A DNA stretch of 64,000 nucleotides from Hemicordylus capensis (lineage: Eukaryota; Chordata; Lepidosauria; Squamata; Cordylidae). A model generated the notes under the pieces. That model was not told where the DNA came from and ran no database searches. It saw only the letters and a program-made list of their open reading frames with translations. The translations under genes and the position numbers were made by a program. This document shows, one piece after another, positions 47,301 through 57,391 of the stretch (its first letter is position 1; each line of letters opens with the position of its first letter). The stretch lies in the NCBI RefSeq assembly GCF_027244095.1, contig NC_069665.1, forward strand, positions 1,676,501 to 1,740,500. Direction: 5' to 3'.

Positions 47301-49439
47301 ATACCAGCAGGAAGTTAGGGTCAGAAGCAGACTTGACACTTAGGGGAATCGCCACGCTTTATGTAACAACTGTGAGTGCTGCATGTACATTGGAGGTTCC
47401 TGAAGCAAATGCCGAGAATGGTTGCCACACAGTCACGTACACACAGCTGGAAACTGCGTTGTGTCCCCAGACACGCATGAATGTAATCCAGACTGCAAGT
47501 GGACTCTCCCCGTACGACCATCTCTGCTGCCTGGGGGAGCATATAGTGAGGGGGTGCCACGGATGGCTGCACCTGTTGCAGCTTTGTTTGCAGTCCTGTA
47601 TTGTTGGGACTCTAGCAACTGTTTGCAGCAACCCGGCCAAAATGGAGATGCCAGCAAGCCCTGCAAGTCTCACAAGGATGTCTATGTGCTCATGTACTGA
47701 GCCAGCCAATGCGCCACTTCTGCATGCTCACTGTCCTCCTTTTGGCTGTGGCAGGTGCAGCCCTCCTGGCATCTCTCAGAGCCAGGCAAAGAAGAAAACA
47801 GTTGTCTTCCTGTATACAGACTAGCATGATTCTCAGCCTTACTTCATGTTTGATCTTTGGATTCAAAGGCTGCTGCTGTTCCTGCAAAGTGCTTCACCCC
47901 TTTTCTTTCTCTGTTTTTTGTCACTAGCAAATAACCACAGAAAGTTGTCAGAATTTGGGATCCGAAATGGCACTCGGCTGCAAGCAGATGATTTTCTGCA
48001 GGACTATACTCTGCTGATCAATGTACTGCATAGGTGAGGGCTTCGGCGTCTAACTTTATGAAATGTTGTTGAATCCAGAAGCTGCAACTCTGGGGAAGGA
48101 ACCTTCGTGTTATGCAAATGCTCTGCGACTTTCTGTCATGGAGACCAGATGTGTGTGCCTCAAAAACACAGAGTCAGTGGTTTATTTATTAATTATGTAT
48201 TTATTAAAAATTTCTTCTATACCGCCTCCTCCAAAGACACTAGGCGGTTCTCCAAGTTGCAGCAGAGTCATCTCCCTGGCTGCTTCTGGAGCAGTGCCCA
48301 TAAATGGCTTTGGACCTCCTGTTTCCGTGGAGCGAGTCAAGGCCACGGCTGTGGTGTGCAGCTGCAGACACGCTGCCTCTTTTGGGTCCGGGCTGTGTGG
48401 CGCCTCTTAAGAGTCTCTGGTGTTTTTCAGTGAAGAGCTTGAGAAAGATGTGGAGTTTGAAGTGGTTGGTGATGAAGTGGTTGGCCCCAAACCTTCTGAA
48501 CAACCTGCTAAGAATATCACCAATGGCAGCGATGATGGGGCCCAGCCGTCCACGTCAACAGGTAGATCATGCCACGTGGGAGGGGAGCCTGCGCTTTGGA
48601 GGGATGAGTAGCCACTTGAAATGCGGACATGTCAGAAGGTCAATCACTACCGACTTGGCCTCTAGAAAGCCTTTTCGTTTTTTGTGCAGCTGGATCAGTG
48701 CAAGATTCCAGCCATTAATTCAAGTCCATGCAAGGATTAGGTTTTTCCATCTTTTCTTTAGCTTATGAATGTTTACATTTGTCACACGCAAGCAAAGCCA
48801 ATGTATCTGGCTTGCCAAATGACCTGTGAACTGAGCTGAGCACTATCACTTCCGGGAGGATTTGGTGTCACTTGTCTTGTGGAACCCTTGAAGATAAGTG
48901 ATTGTGCAACACATGAAGTGCCTATTCCAGGTTTTATTTATATACATGTATTTAGAATATATGCATACTAGTTTTCAACCCCAAACATTCTCAAAGTGGC
49001 TTACATAGCAAAAGGGATGAGAAAAAAGTTCTGTGTCCTAACGTTTAAAAAAGACACACCAGTAACGGCCACTGGAGAAAGACTGAGCTGACTAGGGACA
49101 GTTGCTCTTCTCCCTGCTAAATATAAGAGAGAACATTTTGAGGGTGCCTCCCACCCCACCCCCATTTAGCAGGGGTTTGTGTGTACAAGTCCTGTCTGGT
49201 GCCTTTTGTATCAAGCATCTCCTCAAAAAATAACCTGCATGAGACTTTCTTTTCCAGCTCAAGATGAAGATGATGATGTACTGATTGTTGAGACTGAAGA
49301 AGGTCCTTCAAGCAATGCCGATGACACAGACAGTAAAAACCGCAAGCGGAAGCTGGATGACAGAGAGCACACGAGCACCAAGCGGATGCGCTCAGAGCCC
49401 CCCACGGAAGAGCAAGACGACGTCATCGCTCTAGACTGA
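29088..49439 (+). CDS. UBA2: UBA2 (SUMO-activating enzyme subunit 2), complete, 17 exons
   Basis: Catalytic half of the heterodimeric SUMO E1 (with SAE1), which adenylates SUMO, holds it as a thioester and passes it to UBC9. Exons: 29088-29219, 34812-34895, 35140-35210, 36130-36194, 36583-36683, 36784-36905, 37560-37627, 39215-39336, 40609-40708, 41366-41526, 43824-43917, 44016-44128, 44212-44367, 47181-47277, 47928-48033, 48431-48561, 49258-49439; about 634 aa against 640 in human. The nucleotide-binding GAGGIG is at 22-27. Zinc cysteines are 156/159 (CYEC) and 437/440 (CYVC). The catalytic cysteine is 171 in [10 protein letters not shown]. The ubiquitin-fold domain follows ([20 protein letters not shown]). 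A SUMO-interacting motif VLIV flanked by acids is at 582-585, a nuclear-localisation cluster RKRKL..KRMR at 603-619, and the tail is DDVIALD. The ATG has G at -3 and +4. Intron 1 is 5.6 kb and full of transposons. Confidence 0.97.
29529..29655. mobile_element. Palindromic MITE (CAGTGTTCCC-related subfamily)
   Basis: CTGTTACCGGGATTCCCACA with GTTGACTACAACTCCCATTA, and the inverse GGGAGTGGTAGTCAACTGGG with CTGTTACAGGGACCACTG. In UBA2 intron 1. Confidence 0.72.
29769..29800 (+). repeat. (GT)n(GC)n microsatellite
   Basis: GT run changing to GC, just inside UBA2 intron 1. Confidence 0.8.
30428..30605 (-). mobile_element. MIR-like CORE-SINE
   Basis: Inverted tail CTTCCTCCAAGGAGCTCAAG, partial core AGCTTAGGCTGAGAGG, and B box in TGAACCTGGGTCTCCCCATT. 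Confidence 0.62.
31181..31188 (+). repeat. Left 8-bp target duplication of the 2.9-kb hAT
   Basis: CTCTAGAG, identical to 34110-34117. Confidence 0.75.
31310..32060 (+). mobile_element. L2-type LINE, 3' fragment with RT C-terminal region
   Basis: An open frame of about 190 codons from 31335 reads [74 protein letters not shown] and [20 protein letters not shown]. This is the C-terminal region of L2-like LINEs in the CR1 superfamily. A T-rich 3' region and TTGCTAAATAAAAAA end follow. It is 5'-truncated; the long open frame suggests it is younger than the other L2 pieces here. Confidence 0.82.
32121..32290. mobile_element. hAT-type MITE with CAGTGTTCT end, right end missing
   Basis: Starts CAGTGTTCTTTCTAG and contains GGCAGCAGTATCAAGGCAGT, the same body as the complete copy at 43203-43392. 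It is cut short at the SINE tail near 32300. Confidence 0.72.
32306..32748 (-). mobile_element. MIR-like CORE-SINE (minus), split by another SINE
   Basis: The inverted tail is at 32306-32373 (TATATCCCACTCTTCCACCA), the inverted core and head at 32594-32748 (TCCTCACAACAACCCTGTGA to CTAACCACTAAACCATGCTGG). The plus-strand copy at 32374-32593 sits between. Confidence 0.8.
32374..32593 (+). mobile_element. MIR-like CORE-SINE (plus), full length, inserted in the minus copy
   Basis: Head AGCCAGCGTGGTGTACTGGT, A/B-box region to GTTCAAATTTCC, core TAGCTGGGTGACTCTGAGCC and CACAGGGTTGTTGTGAGGAG, tail GGGCTCCTTGGAGGGAAAGC with (AATA)n end. Confidence 0.85.
32899..33698. mobile_element. 800-bp hAT-like element with TAGGG ends
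   Basis: Ends TAGGGATGTGCAAACAGG and, inverted, TAGGAGTGTGCACAAAAC. The 8-base flanks ATTCCCTC (32891-32898) and AGTCCCTC (33699-33706) match at 7 positions. Sub-terminal GGTTCAGTTC/GAACCGAAC motifs are partly self-complementary. No coding capacity is seen. Confidence 0.6.
33285..33580 (+). mobile_element. Two 3' ends of an R4/Dong-like LINE
   Basis: GATGTCTGGATAAAACAAAC with CAGTCAATAAC and an (AAAT)n tail occurs at about 33297-33370 and again at 33505-33577. Between them, CAGAAAGCAGCTTTACTGGG and ACAGCCTATATTCTACGACA correspond to the coding end seen at 11215-11280. Confidence 0.55.
34110..34117 (+). repeat. Right 8-bp target duplication of the 2.9-kb hAT
   Basis: CTCTAGAG, identical to 31181-31188. 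Confidence 0.75.
38696..38937 (-). mobile_element. Sauria-type SINE with Bov-B-like tail, 15-bp target duplication
   Basis: The reverse complement begins GAGCCACCTAATGGCGCAGC, has a B box in GGGTTTGAATCCCCGCTGG, and ends GTCGACACCGATTCGACGGC plus (TTTCC)n. TCCCTCAATACCTAG flanks it at 38681-38695 and 38938-38952. It lies in UBA2 intron 7. Confidence 0.85.
39395..39730 (+). mobile_element. L2-type LINE 3' fragment, diverged
   Basis: A frame with [20 protein letters not shown] resembles the [15 protein letters not shown] region of the L2 copy at 31780. Sequence GAACAGCGTTGGGGGCAATG resembles the L2 tail. Confidence 0.42.
40020..40405. repeat. Foldback element with long inverted arms, about 385 bp
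   Basis: GATATGAGGGCCGAAGAAGG (40078 on) is inverted at CCTTCTTCTGCCCTCATATC (about 40335-40354). Further inner pairs include GGAGAGGGGTGGGGAAG/CTTCCCCATTCCCCTCC. Weaker outer pairing extends to about 40020 and 40405. Confidence 0.78.
40892..41023. mobile_element. Diverged palindromic MITE
   Basis: GATTCCCAGATGTTGTAGGA and AGTTGTAGTCCAACAACATG are inverted partners, with GGTTCGCAACTTTGG/CAAGGTTGAGAACACG ends. Confidence 0.68.
43203..43392. mobile_element. 190-bp hAT-type MITE with 8-bp target duplication
   Basis: Ends CAGCGTTCTCTCTGA and CTTAGAGGGAACACTG, with flanks CTTCTTGG (43195-43202) and CTTCCTGG (43393-43400). It is the complete version of the truncated copy at 32121. In UBA2 intron 10. 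Confidence 0.8.
44531..44801 (+). mobile_element. Sauria-type SINE with Bov-B-like tail
   Basis: Starts GCCACCTAATGGCACAGCAG, B box in GGTTGGAATCCCCGCTGG, tail CACCAGGAGTCAACACTAAC with GACGGCACACTTTACC. Possible degenerate 11-base flanks (CCACTCATGCC/CCATTCACCCC). Confidence 0.78.
44925..45201 (-). mobile_element. 5S-rRNA-like SINE, minus orientation
   Basis: Inverted tail GGAAGCTGCCATATACTGAG, body, and inverted promoter GGGCAGACCCTGCTTAGCTA. Near full length, in UBA2 intron 13. Confidence 0.8.
45568..46040 (-). mobile_element. Bov-B (RTE-clade) LINE, 3' fragment
   Basis: The minus strand reads [39 protein letters not shown] and [20 protein letters not shown], the hallmark C-terminus of Bov-B/RTE LINEs. 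It ends in a (CAAT)n-type tail. Flanks CGGATTAAAAT (45557-45567) and CAGATTAAAAT (46041-46051) are a likely target duplication. Confidence 0.85.
46794..46963 (-). mobile_element. Sauria-type SINE (minus), 12-bp target duplication
   Basis: Inverted tail GTGCCATCCAGTCGGTGTCA, inverted head ACCACTAGGTAGCTCC. CCACAGTCAGTA flanks it at 46782-46793 and 46964-46975. It is inserted in the L2-type LINE. Confidence 0.85.
48950..49165. repeat. Interspersed repeat, family unnamed (related to 18310-18510)
   Basis: See the 18310 entry; shared landmarks include AGTGGCTTACATAGC, AACGGCCACTGGAGA and GTTGCTCTTCTCCCTGCT. In UBA2 intron 16. Confidence 0.55.
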
Positions 49440-50255
49440 GTGCTGGCACATGGGATGGACCAGCAGGGTGGTTGTGGAGAGGTGTGAAATGTCCCGAGCT
49501 AGACTCTGGCCTCTGCTCGAGAGAGAGAGAGAGATGCTGCCTCTGGTTTGCAGAGTCTCTGCCATTCTCATTCAGTAGAATTTAGAACTTCTCCAATATG
49601 CTATACAAAATATAGTAGACGCCTAGTTTATAAACAGGTAAACAGTCATGAGAACAAAGCATGTTTTTGTATATAATGTTCAAAGGACACACAGTATGGG
49701 GAAATAAGGCAACTCCCGTTTCAATGACGTGGTTTTTACCACTTGATAACTCTGGAGAGGTTTTTAATTCTGGCTAGAAAACATTGAAGAGCTCAGGCTA
49801 GCTCTCGTCATTTTTCACACCCTCAAAGCAGAATCTTGGAAGTGAAGATGTGCCATGTTTTAGATGCCTAGTTGGCACAAATGTACATTACTGTAAAACC
49901 ATGTTAGCTTGCTCTTTCAGCTAGAACTGCCTGGTGTGTCGGTGTTGGAAGCAGAGTTCAGTGTACTGTTACAGTTTCAGGTTATTTATATGGGATGTTG
50001 TGCAGAACTGAAGCGCTCCTACTCAGCCATTCATTTGATGGACCAAATAATCATCCGAACGACCTGCTACGTGTGTCTGCACAGCCCACTTGCGTGCTGA
50101 TCTGAGGATTTGTAAAGTGTCTACGGTCTTGGTACTTAATACTGTATTAATCTGGTTTTAAACACCCTACAAGTATATAGTACAGGACTCTTCAAAACAT
50201 CTTTTGTTGGAGTTGAAAAGGGAGGTTTTTTTAATAAAACATTTTGTCACTCATT
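49440..50255 (+). other. UBA2: UBA2 3' UTR
   Basis: AT-rich non-coding sequence from the UBA2 stop to the AATAAA at 50233-50238. It includes a short (GA)n run near 49521-49533. No other feature is seen. Confidence 0.75.
50233..50238 (+). terminator. UBA2: AATAAA polyadenylation signal of UBA2
   Basis: Canonical hexamer 794 bases after the UBA2 stop, followed by T-rich, GT-containing sequence at 50242-50275. Confidence 0.78.
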
Positions 50256-52500
50256 TCCTTTGATGGTCTTTATTGATCTTCTGTCAGAGCATTTACTTAC
50301 CTTCCCAGATCGAAGTTGTTTCACTACTTCATAGCTTTGTAAATTACTAACGTTGTCTGGGTCAGTCACGAGTGGGCAACTGGAGCCTGTTGTTCTCCAC
50401 TGGAGCAGGAGTGGTCACGTGCCTGGCTCTGGCAGGGTTGGGCCCACCTCCTGGCTTCCTCCTTCCATGTGCTCCTGGGCTGTCTGCTGCCTGGCTTCAT
50501 GGGAGACAAGTAGGAGGCAACTCAGACCCAAGGGGCTGTGTGGACAGACCCTTGGGTGTTCTCTAGAGTGCCCCATTCAAAGTCTGTTTTGTCTTGGCAT
50601 GTGGCTTATTTATTTAAAAGTTTGGTTGCCTCTGTGGTAGGCAAGATCAGATGCTGTTAGAACTGCAGACAGGGTAATTATATTCTTGTCGGTCTCAAAC
50701 AAAGTGAAGAGCTGGCATACTGCTTAGACATCCACTGCCTGTGTAAAGCCACCCCACTGGCTCTTGGTGCACTTTATGCAAATGCTGTTGCTATTCATAC
50801 ACCCTTTCCTAAGATCAAATACTCTCACCACCAAGTTTTTTTGCCTTAAAAACTATAGAGAAGGGAGCTCAGTGCATCTTTTCAAGGAGGTCATTCCAGA
50901 GTGTTGGTGTCGCCACTGAGGAGGCTTCGATCTGTAGTAGAAATGAGCTGCTCCTGGGTGGCCAGGAGTGCCTTTGTATAGCCTTGGTTGTTGGGCCAGC
51001 AATGGTCTTCCATGGAAAAGCCAGTTCTGGCCACTGCCATGCATACACTGGTCATGGCTAGACTAGACTACTACAAGGTGCTCTTCCTGGGGCTGCCCTT
51101 GAATTGCAGCTGGTGAAAAGTGCTGCCACCAGGCTGCTCTTGGGCCTGTTTGTCTGAGAATATTATTCTGGTTCTGTTTGATTGTCATCATTTCCAAGCT
51201 CAAAAGTTCTGGTCATACCCTGGACCCAAACCATTTAGGGTTTTTAAGGTTATTGGAATTTTGGTTAAAGTGCTGTAATGAAGATCTGTGTGTCTAAGGT
51301 TATTTGAATTCTTGCTGCCATATGATTTTTGCCTGCCTGCTTAGATCATTTGGCTCTGCTGCTTCATGGCCCCCGTGTTTGAAGTGCGATTGGTGGAGAC
51401 CAATCTTAATGACTGCCCCGAGGCCTTGCTCTAGGGCTTGCTCAGCCTGCAAACCTTCAGGAAGATCCTAATGACTGTCCAATGGGTCCTGGGTTCAGTC
51501 TGACCATCCCTGAGGGGGCATCTCCTATGTTGGGTCTGTTTTGTTTGATCTCTGTCTATGCCACTGAGGTTTTATCCTTTGTTTTCTTTTCATTTTTAGA
51601 CTGTTGGTTTTAATGTAAATTTGCATTATATTAAATTTACATTACCACTTGCATTGTGGCTGGGAATTATGGGACATGTAGTCAAACAGCCAGCCAGCCT
51701 CAGGTTGCCACCCCCTAGAGTGCCCAAGAAGCAAAACTCAGGGCAGGCTTAGTCAAAAGCCAGAGTGGCTCTCGGTGGCTCTTCTTGGGTTCTGAGGGCA
51801 GAATCCTCAAATCTAGTTTGTGGATTCACAGTCTGCTCCTCTGGTCAGACATGAGGCACAGAGCCAAGGTTAGCCAGTGATGGAGGAGAGTGTAGAACGT
51901 AAGGTGGAGGGAAGGAGGGAGGGAGTGGTGCCGAGGGGGAAAATGGAGCTCTCTTTCCTCACCATCACACCTGATGGGCCTGTAGCCTGGGAGAAGGAGC
52001 TCTGAATTCTGTATAAATAAACGTTGATCTCAATCTGCAGTGAGCAAACTGGAGTTGTAGCACCTAGCCATCTTTTCAAATCTATAAAGTAGGCTCCTCT
52101 TCCAGTGTGATGCTTAAATCAACCATCTGGAGTAATTTGTCTTTATTTTGGGATTCTGGAATGCAAAGCTGCCAGTGCCTGCCTGGCTTTGTTTTTCTGC
52201 ACAAACGACATTAAAAGCCCTAAATCCCCAAGGATGCGTTTGTCTTATCTGTCTAATCTGAGGTATTTATGGAGCGTCAATCCTGGCTGGATCCTTCGCC
52301 TGTTTGTGTGGCTGGGCACTTAGCTGGATCAGCATCCAAACTTTGAAAAAATGGCAAGAATTTAAATTGTGTTGCTGGTTGGTAGGGAACGAAAAATTGT
52401 GTGCAGGCTGGTTAAAGGAAAAAAGATCCAAATATTTGTCAGACTCAGTTTGGATCTATCCTTTGAGTAAGAAATCTGTCACAGCACTTTCCTGCCCTCT
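50256..52500. other. Intergenic UBA2-WTIP, part 1: LINE relics, no gene seen
   Basis: Around 50850-50950 sequence resembles the inverted 3' part of L2/CR1 LINEs (GGAGGTCATTCCAGAGTGTT). 51040-51160 reads LDYYKVLFLGLP on the + strand, an L2 fragment. 51650-51720 is a MITE scrap. No conserved protein or RNA gene is recognised. Confidence 0.45.
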
Positions 52501-52504
52501 TGGT

Positions 52505-52600
52505 TTGACACAGGGCAGGGCCATTGTGGCTGGGGATGATGGGAGTTGTAGTCCAGCCACAGCATCTAGAGTGGTCCCATGGTTTGGGGACCTTAGAGCA
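52505..52600. mobile_element. Right half of a palindromic MITE
   Basis: GGCCATTGTGGCTGGGGATG and GGGAGTTGTAGTCCAGCCAC, ending near TGGTTTGGGGACC. Confidence 0.55.
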
Positions 52601-55600
52601 TGAGGCAAAATCCCTCTGATATCATGGCTAGGGGGGAAAGGCGGCTGCATGCAAAACCAGGCCAGCACAACTTGCATCCAAAAAAGCAGCCCACCCAAAG
52701 CTCAGTATCCCCCCTCTATTTGCTGACTACCTGGGACAGCAAAAACCCAATGGGTGGGTGCCTGCCAGGCCCCAGTAATATGTGGGGCAGGGGTGGGCTG
52801 TGTTTGGCTTGTTGCGTGACCAGTGGTGCTGGCCGGCCTGTGTGGCTGGGCAGGAGCCATTTCCAGTTGACTGTGCCTGTGCCCACAAAAGGGGCCACCC
52901 CCAGATCCTTTAAAATATTGTGTGAGCTTCGAACAGGCGGCTTGGCTGAGCTGCTACTGGGCTGGGTGAGTAAGAGGAGTGATGGGCACTCCAGCCTATG
53001 AGAGCTGCAGGGTGCTGATCTAGGGGTCAGCCCGCCCCCCTGACTCCCAGCTGGCAAACCTGTCTGCGGTGGCGCTCTTTGGACTGGACTTCTGGGCGGA
53101 GGTCCAGTCCCCTGTAGGCCTGGGGGGGGGCCTCCAAATGCTGAGCGGTCCACTAATTGAAGTGTCAGGATTGTCGGTGCAAAATGTGGTATCTCCCTGC
53201 AAGTCGGTCATAAATAAAAATGTAATAAAGAAATAATAAAATAAGTCAGTGGGAAGTATCTTATTCAGAACATCTTCTAAAATAAAAAGGGTTTCAGCTT
53301 TCCCTGAACATGGTCCTCCAAAGCCCTTTTCCTCTCAGCTTTCCAGAGGTGCCGCCTCCAAAGGAGCTGAGGAGAAGGAAATGGACGGGTCAAATACATT
53401 GTATGGAGGGAGAAGCAATTCGACATGCCTTGGAAGGTGCAATCTGCCCTGATTTCCAGGAGAGGGCACTCTAGAATATGACCTATAAGCAGATTTTTCT
53501 TTTTCTTTTAAAAGGTTGATTTTACAAAGCAATCCTTGGACAACAAAATAAATATGTAGCACTGGTGACCCTTGAGGTCCCAAGTCTATTCCAGAGCAAT
53601 AAATAGGTCTGTCAAATTCCTCTGAAAGTCAAGCGTCTGGCGTTGGAAACTGAGGGTGCTACAGCTGCTGTGGTTTAAATTATCCCGAATGGGATGCCTT
53701 TAAGTATTAAGCATTATCCCAAATTGCTTTAAGTATTTTTTTGCAGGCAATTAATATTCAGTAGACTCTCTTATGCACAGCAATATAGCAAAATGGAGAG
53801 GATTAGGCTGTCCTCTCGTACCCACTGACATGCATGCACATCCCTTGCATTGTTTCTAGTACAGCCCATCATTAAGTAGTCCTCCAAAACATACAGGCAA
53901 TATAACAGGCATATTTTCGGTTCACTGAAAAATCCTTGCAATTTCAATTCATGTGATGTTGACTAGGAAGGAGGGGAGACTGTAAATATGTATTCCTTTT
54001 GCCATGCACCCAATGTCCCATTCACACGTTACATTCAATGCACACCTTCTGTACTTTGTCTCTGCAGGGTTGAATGCTAAAATGAAGGTATAAATTGCAT
54101 TCACAACCAAACCTGTCCTTGTGGGCAAAGCTCGAATAGGGCAGATGATGGGTTCCAAGAACCCGTCATGCCCTGTGTCTGGGGGTGGGGTGTCTGCTGG
54201 GGGTCTGGGGGGGCTGCCAAGCTCCCCCCTCTCCCAAGCTGCCCCCGTCTCTCGCTGCTGCCACTGGCCTCAGAAGCTGAAGCCAGGTACCCAGTAATGA
54301 AGCAGAACTAGCAATCACTGTCTTGTCTTAATACGAATTATGAGCTCAGCTTGCAGCTTCGGATTATCTTGATGCAAACATCTGAAGGTAAATCTACACA
54401 CACGGTGGCAGCAGTCCTGAGGCTCTGGAGAGGGCTCACCCGCTGGAGTCCAGACGGAAGGGGCGGAGGCCGACCTTGGCAGCAGCTGCGGAGGGCTTTG
54501 CTTGTGGGGTTGTGGCCGCAGCAGCCCTGCCCACCTTGAGAGGAGTTCCACGTACGGTGCCATTTGATTGCTGGAAGCTCAGCTGCCTGCAGCCAGTGGG
54601 AATCCTTGCCAAGAACATTGTAGCCTGTTATCATTCCTAATTAAACACTGAAGGCAACTGTGCTCTTGCAATGGACACGTTCCAAGCTCCAAAAGGACAC
54701 AGCAGGCAAATGTCCGAGGAGGTCCAGCCCAGGGAGCAGCCTCTTTCTGCATGTCCTGGGCAGTGGGTGCTTCCAAGGGACAAGACCCACAAGCTGTGGA
54801 CATGGCCGCACACAGGAGGAGCCCTAGAAGTGAGGCCCCCTGGGAGAGGGACGGAAGAAGGTGGTTGCGTTGGTTGCCTCAGGCTTGCCTTTGTCCCTGC
54901 TCTGGCTTCAGAGGCGAGATTCCAACCAGAGGCATTTGAAAGACCGCTAGGAGGGAAAACGAAGGAACATTCCCTGGCCTAGCCACGGGTTTGAGCCACA
55001 GGAAGCCCAGGGGCCCCTGCAGCCAGGAATGGGCTGTTCAGCGTACAGTGATGGGTGGAGGGCAGAGATCAAGACCCCCGCACCTTGTATGGCTCCCGGA
55101 AGCAAACTGGTAACCAGCCCTGCTGGCCGGGGCCCTGCTGGCCCCAGCTGGAACTCTGGCGGTCCTGTTCTGACCCATTGCAAGCTGCCAGTCTGTCTTC
55201 AGGGGTAGCATCACCTCGTGCATATGGCAGCAGTCTGGCTTGAAGGGGACAAATGCACGAATGACTGAGCCCAGCAGGACCAGGAGTGGTTCCTCTGGGA
55301 AAGGAGGACTGTCTTGGGATGCCGGCCCTGGCTTGGGGCTGCAGGGATATTTGCTGTGTGGGTCTCTCCTGCAGCAGTGGCCAGCCCCAGGCCCCCTTCC
55401 TGCACCCTCAGCAGTGTGTGTGCAGCAGCCTGCCTGCCGGTGGGGCAGCCATGGCGCCTCTTGCAAGTTGCAACAGAAGCAGCAGTGACTGGGATGTTGG
55501 GGCGTGAGAGCTGCGTGAGTGCAGCAGAAGCGCGGCTCTGTCTTCTGTGCAGCCTTTGGGAGCTGGCAGTTCTGGAAGTGGCCAAGTGTGGACAGTGTTT

Positions 55601-55790
55601 GCTGGACAGAGAGAAGGGCAACCAGTCGACTTGCCTCCTCCAGTCCTCTTCAGAAGCCAAGTAAGATGTGAAAGGACGTGAAGCACTTGAGATAGCTGGG
55701 AGTTGTGCATGCAATGCATTTTTCACTCCGATCATTGACAAACTGCAATAACAAGCCCGGCAATGAAATGACGATCACCCAGGACTCAGG
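52600..55790. other. Intergenic UBA2-WTIP, part 2: mostly unassigned
   Basis: Mixed unique-looking sequence. On the minus strand 55120-55260 reads AFVPFKPDCCHMHEVMLPLK, resembling the L2 segment [14 protein letters not shown], so an old L2 piece lies there. Otherwise I recognise nothing; GC-rich open frames near 55200-55700 look like chance. Confidence 0.4.
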
Positions 55791-55793
55791 ATT

Positions 55794-55936
55794 GGAGAGC
55801 TGGTTTTGTGGTAGCAAGCACAACCTGTCCCCTTAGCTAAGCAGGGTCCACCCTGGTTGCATATGAATGGGAGACTAGAAGTGTGAACAGCACTGTCAGA
55901 TATTCCCCTCAGGGGATGGAGCCGCTCTGGGAACAT
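55794..55936 (+). mobile_element. 5S-like SINE, 3'-truncated
   Basis: TAGCTAAGCAGGGTCCACCC and GAATGGGAGAC, ending after GATGGAGCCGCTCTGGGAA. It lies 55 bases before a second copy in the same orientation. Confidence 0.78.
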
Positions 55937-55991
55937 CAAGCTGGTACCCACAGCAACTGCCACTCCACAAGGGGAAACCCTGTGCATGGAG

Positions 55992-56298
55992 AGGAGAGCT
56001 GGTCTTGTGTTAGCAAGCATGACTTGTCCCCTTAAGCTAAGCAGGGTCTGCCCTGGTTGCATTTGAATGGGAGACCAGAGGTGTGAGCACTGGAAGAGAT
56101 TCCCCTCAGGGGATGGAGCTGATCTGGGATGAGCAGAAGGTTCCCAGTTCCCTCCCTGGCAGCATCTCCAAGAAAGGGCTGAGAGAGATTCCTGCCTGCA
56201 ACCTTGGAGGAGCTGCTGCCAGTCTGGGTAGACAATCCTGAGCTAGATGGACCAAGGGCCTGACTCAGTGTAGGGCAGCTGCCTGTGTTCCTAACCCT
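55992..56298 (+). mobile_element. 5S-like SINE, full length
   Basis: AAGCTAAGCAGGGTCTGCCC (56035 on) and GAATGGGAGACC are the best match in the window to the 5S rRNA internal promoter. The tail TGACTCAGTGTAGGGCAGCT ends at TGTTCCTA. Confidence 0.85.
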
Positions 56299-57086
56299 TT
56301 GCTGCCTGCTCTCTTGCCTGCTGGCCAAAAGGAAACTTCACAGCAAGTCCAAATTCTTGTTCCAAAACGCCATGCAACTTTGTGAATGAAGCACAGGGTG
56401 CCTAGAGTCACATTGTATAAATGTGAGGAAAGAAAAACCAACCCGTATGAATAGCAGCCCACATTTTTTACCTAGGAATGAGGAATCCTTGAAGTAGGGC
56501 TGGGCGGGGCTCTCCCCTTCTGTGGCCGAAGAGTGATCCGCCGGCCACTGCTGCTCTTCCGGGGCTGCTCTGGCAGTGTGGGGAGTGTGTGGGGAGACTT
56601 TGATGGGATGGAAGTGCTGGAAGCCCAGCCGTGGGCGAGGTGCTGCTGCTCGGAGGTTCTGGCCTCCCTGGTGCCACCTGCCTGGCCTTTCTCCCTGAGC
56701 AGAGGAAGAAGGAGACCATCCGCACCCTCTGGCTTCTGAGCACGGAATAAAGCCTCACCCTTCCAGCACTGGGCAAACCACTTCCACGGGCGGCGGCTCC
56801 ATTCTCCCTTCCCTCTCACATCACGAAGACACCCGGGCTTTCCGGGTGGAATCCCGAATGGAGCAGGAGGAGGAGGAAGAGGAGGAGGGGACAGAGAGAG
56901 GGCCAGTGCCAGGTGAGTGGGAGCACTCTTCCGTCTGTGGAGCGCGCAGGGTTGGGCTGGTGGGCAGCAGCATGGATTTAAAACACACACACACACAGCA
57001 GACCCCCAGCCTTCAGCTGATGGGAGCTGCCGTCCAGCAGCATCTGGGGACCCAAAGGAGGGAGGGAACCCGGCTGCAGGGAGAGG

Positions 57087-57391
57087 AGAGCTGGTCTGGT
57101 GGGAGCAAGCATGACTTGTCCCCTTAAGCTAAGCAGGGTCCGCCCTGGTTGCATATGAAAGGGAGACTAGAAGTGTGAACAGCACTGCCAGATATTCCCC
57201 TCAGGGGATGGAGCCGCTCTGGGAAGAGCATCTAGGTTCCACGTTCCCTCCCTGGCAGCATCTCCAAGATAGGGCTGAGAGAGATTCCCACCTGCAACAC
57301 TGGAGAAGCTGCTGCCAGTCCGTGAAGTCAATCCTGAGCTAGATAGAGCAATGGTCTGACTCAGTATATGGCAGCGTCCTCTGTTCCTAGT
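57087..57391 (+). mobile_element. 5S-like SINE, full length
   Basis: AAGCTAAGCAGGGTCCGCCC then GAAAGGGAGAC, body, and tail TGACTCAGTATATGGCAGCG to CTGTTCCTA. Confidence 0.85.

Noticed and set aside
47333-47824. A 163-codon open frame in UBA2 intron 14
   Set aside because: No recognisable domain, overlapping frames on both strands of similar length, and it lies between conserved UBA2 exons.
54300-55700. A possible gene between UBA2 and WTIP from clustered open frames
   Set aside because: The frames overlap on both strands, share no conserved motif, and part is L2-like. No exon chain could be supported.
55992-56120. Possible 5S rRNA genes at the SINE heads
   Set aside because: Only the internal promoter portion resembles 5S rRNA. 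The 5' and 3' stems are missing and the copies continue into a shared SINE body.
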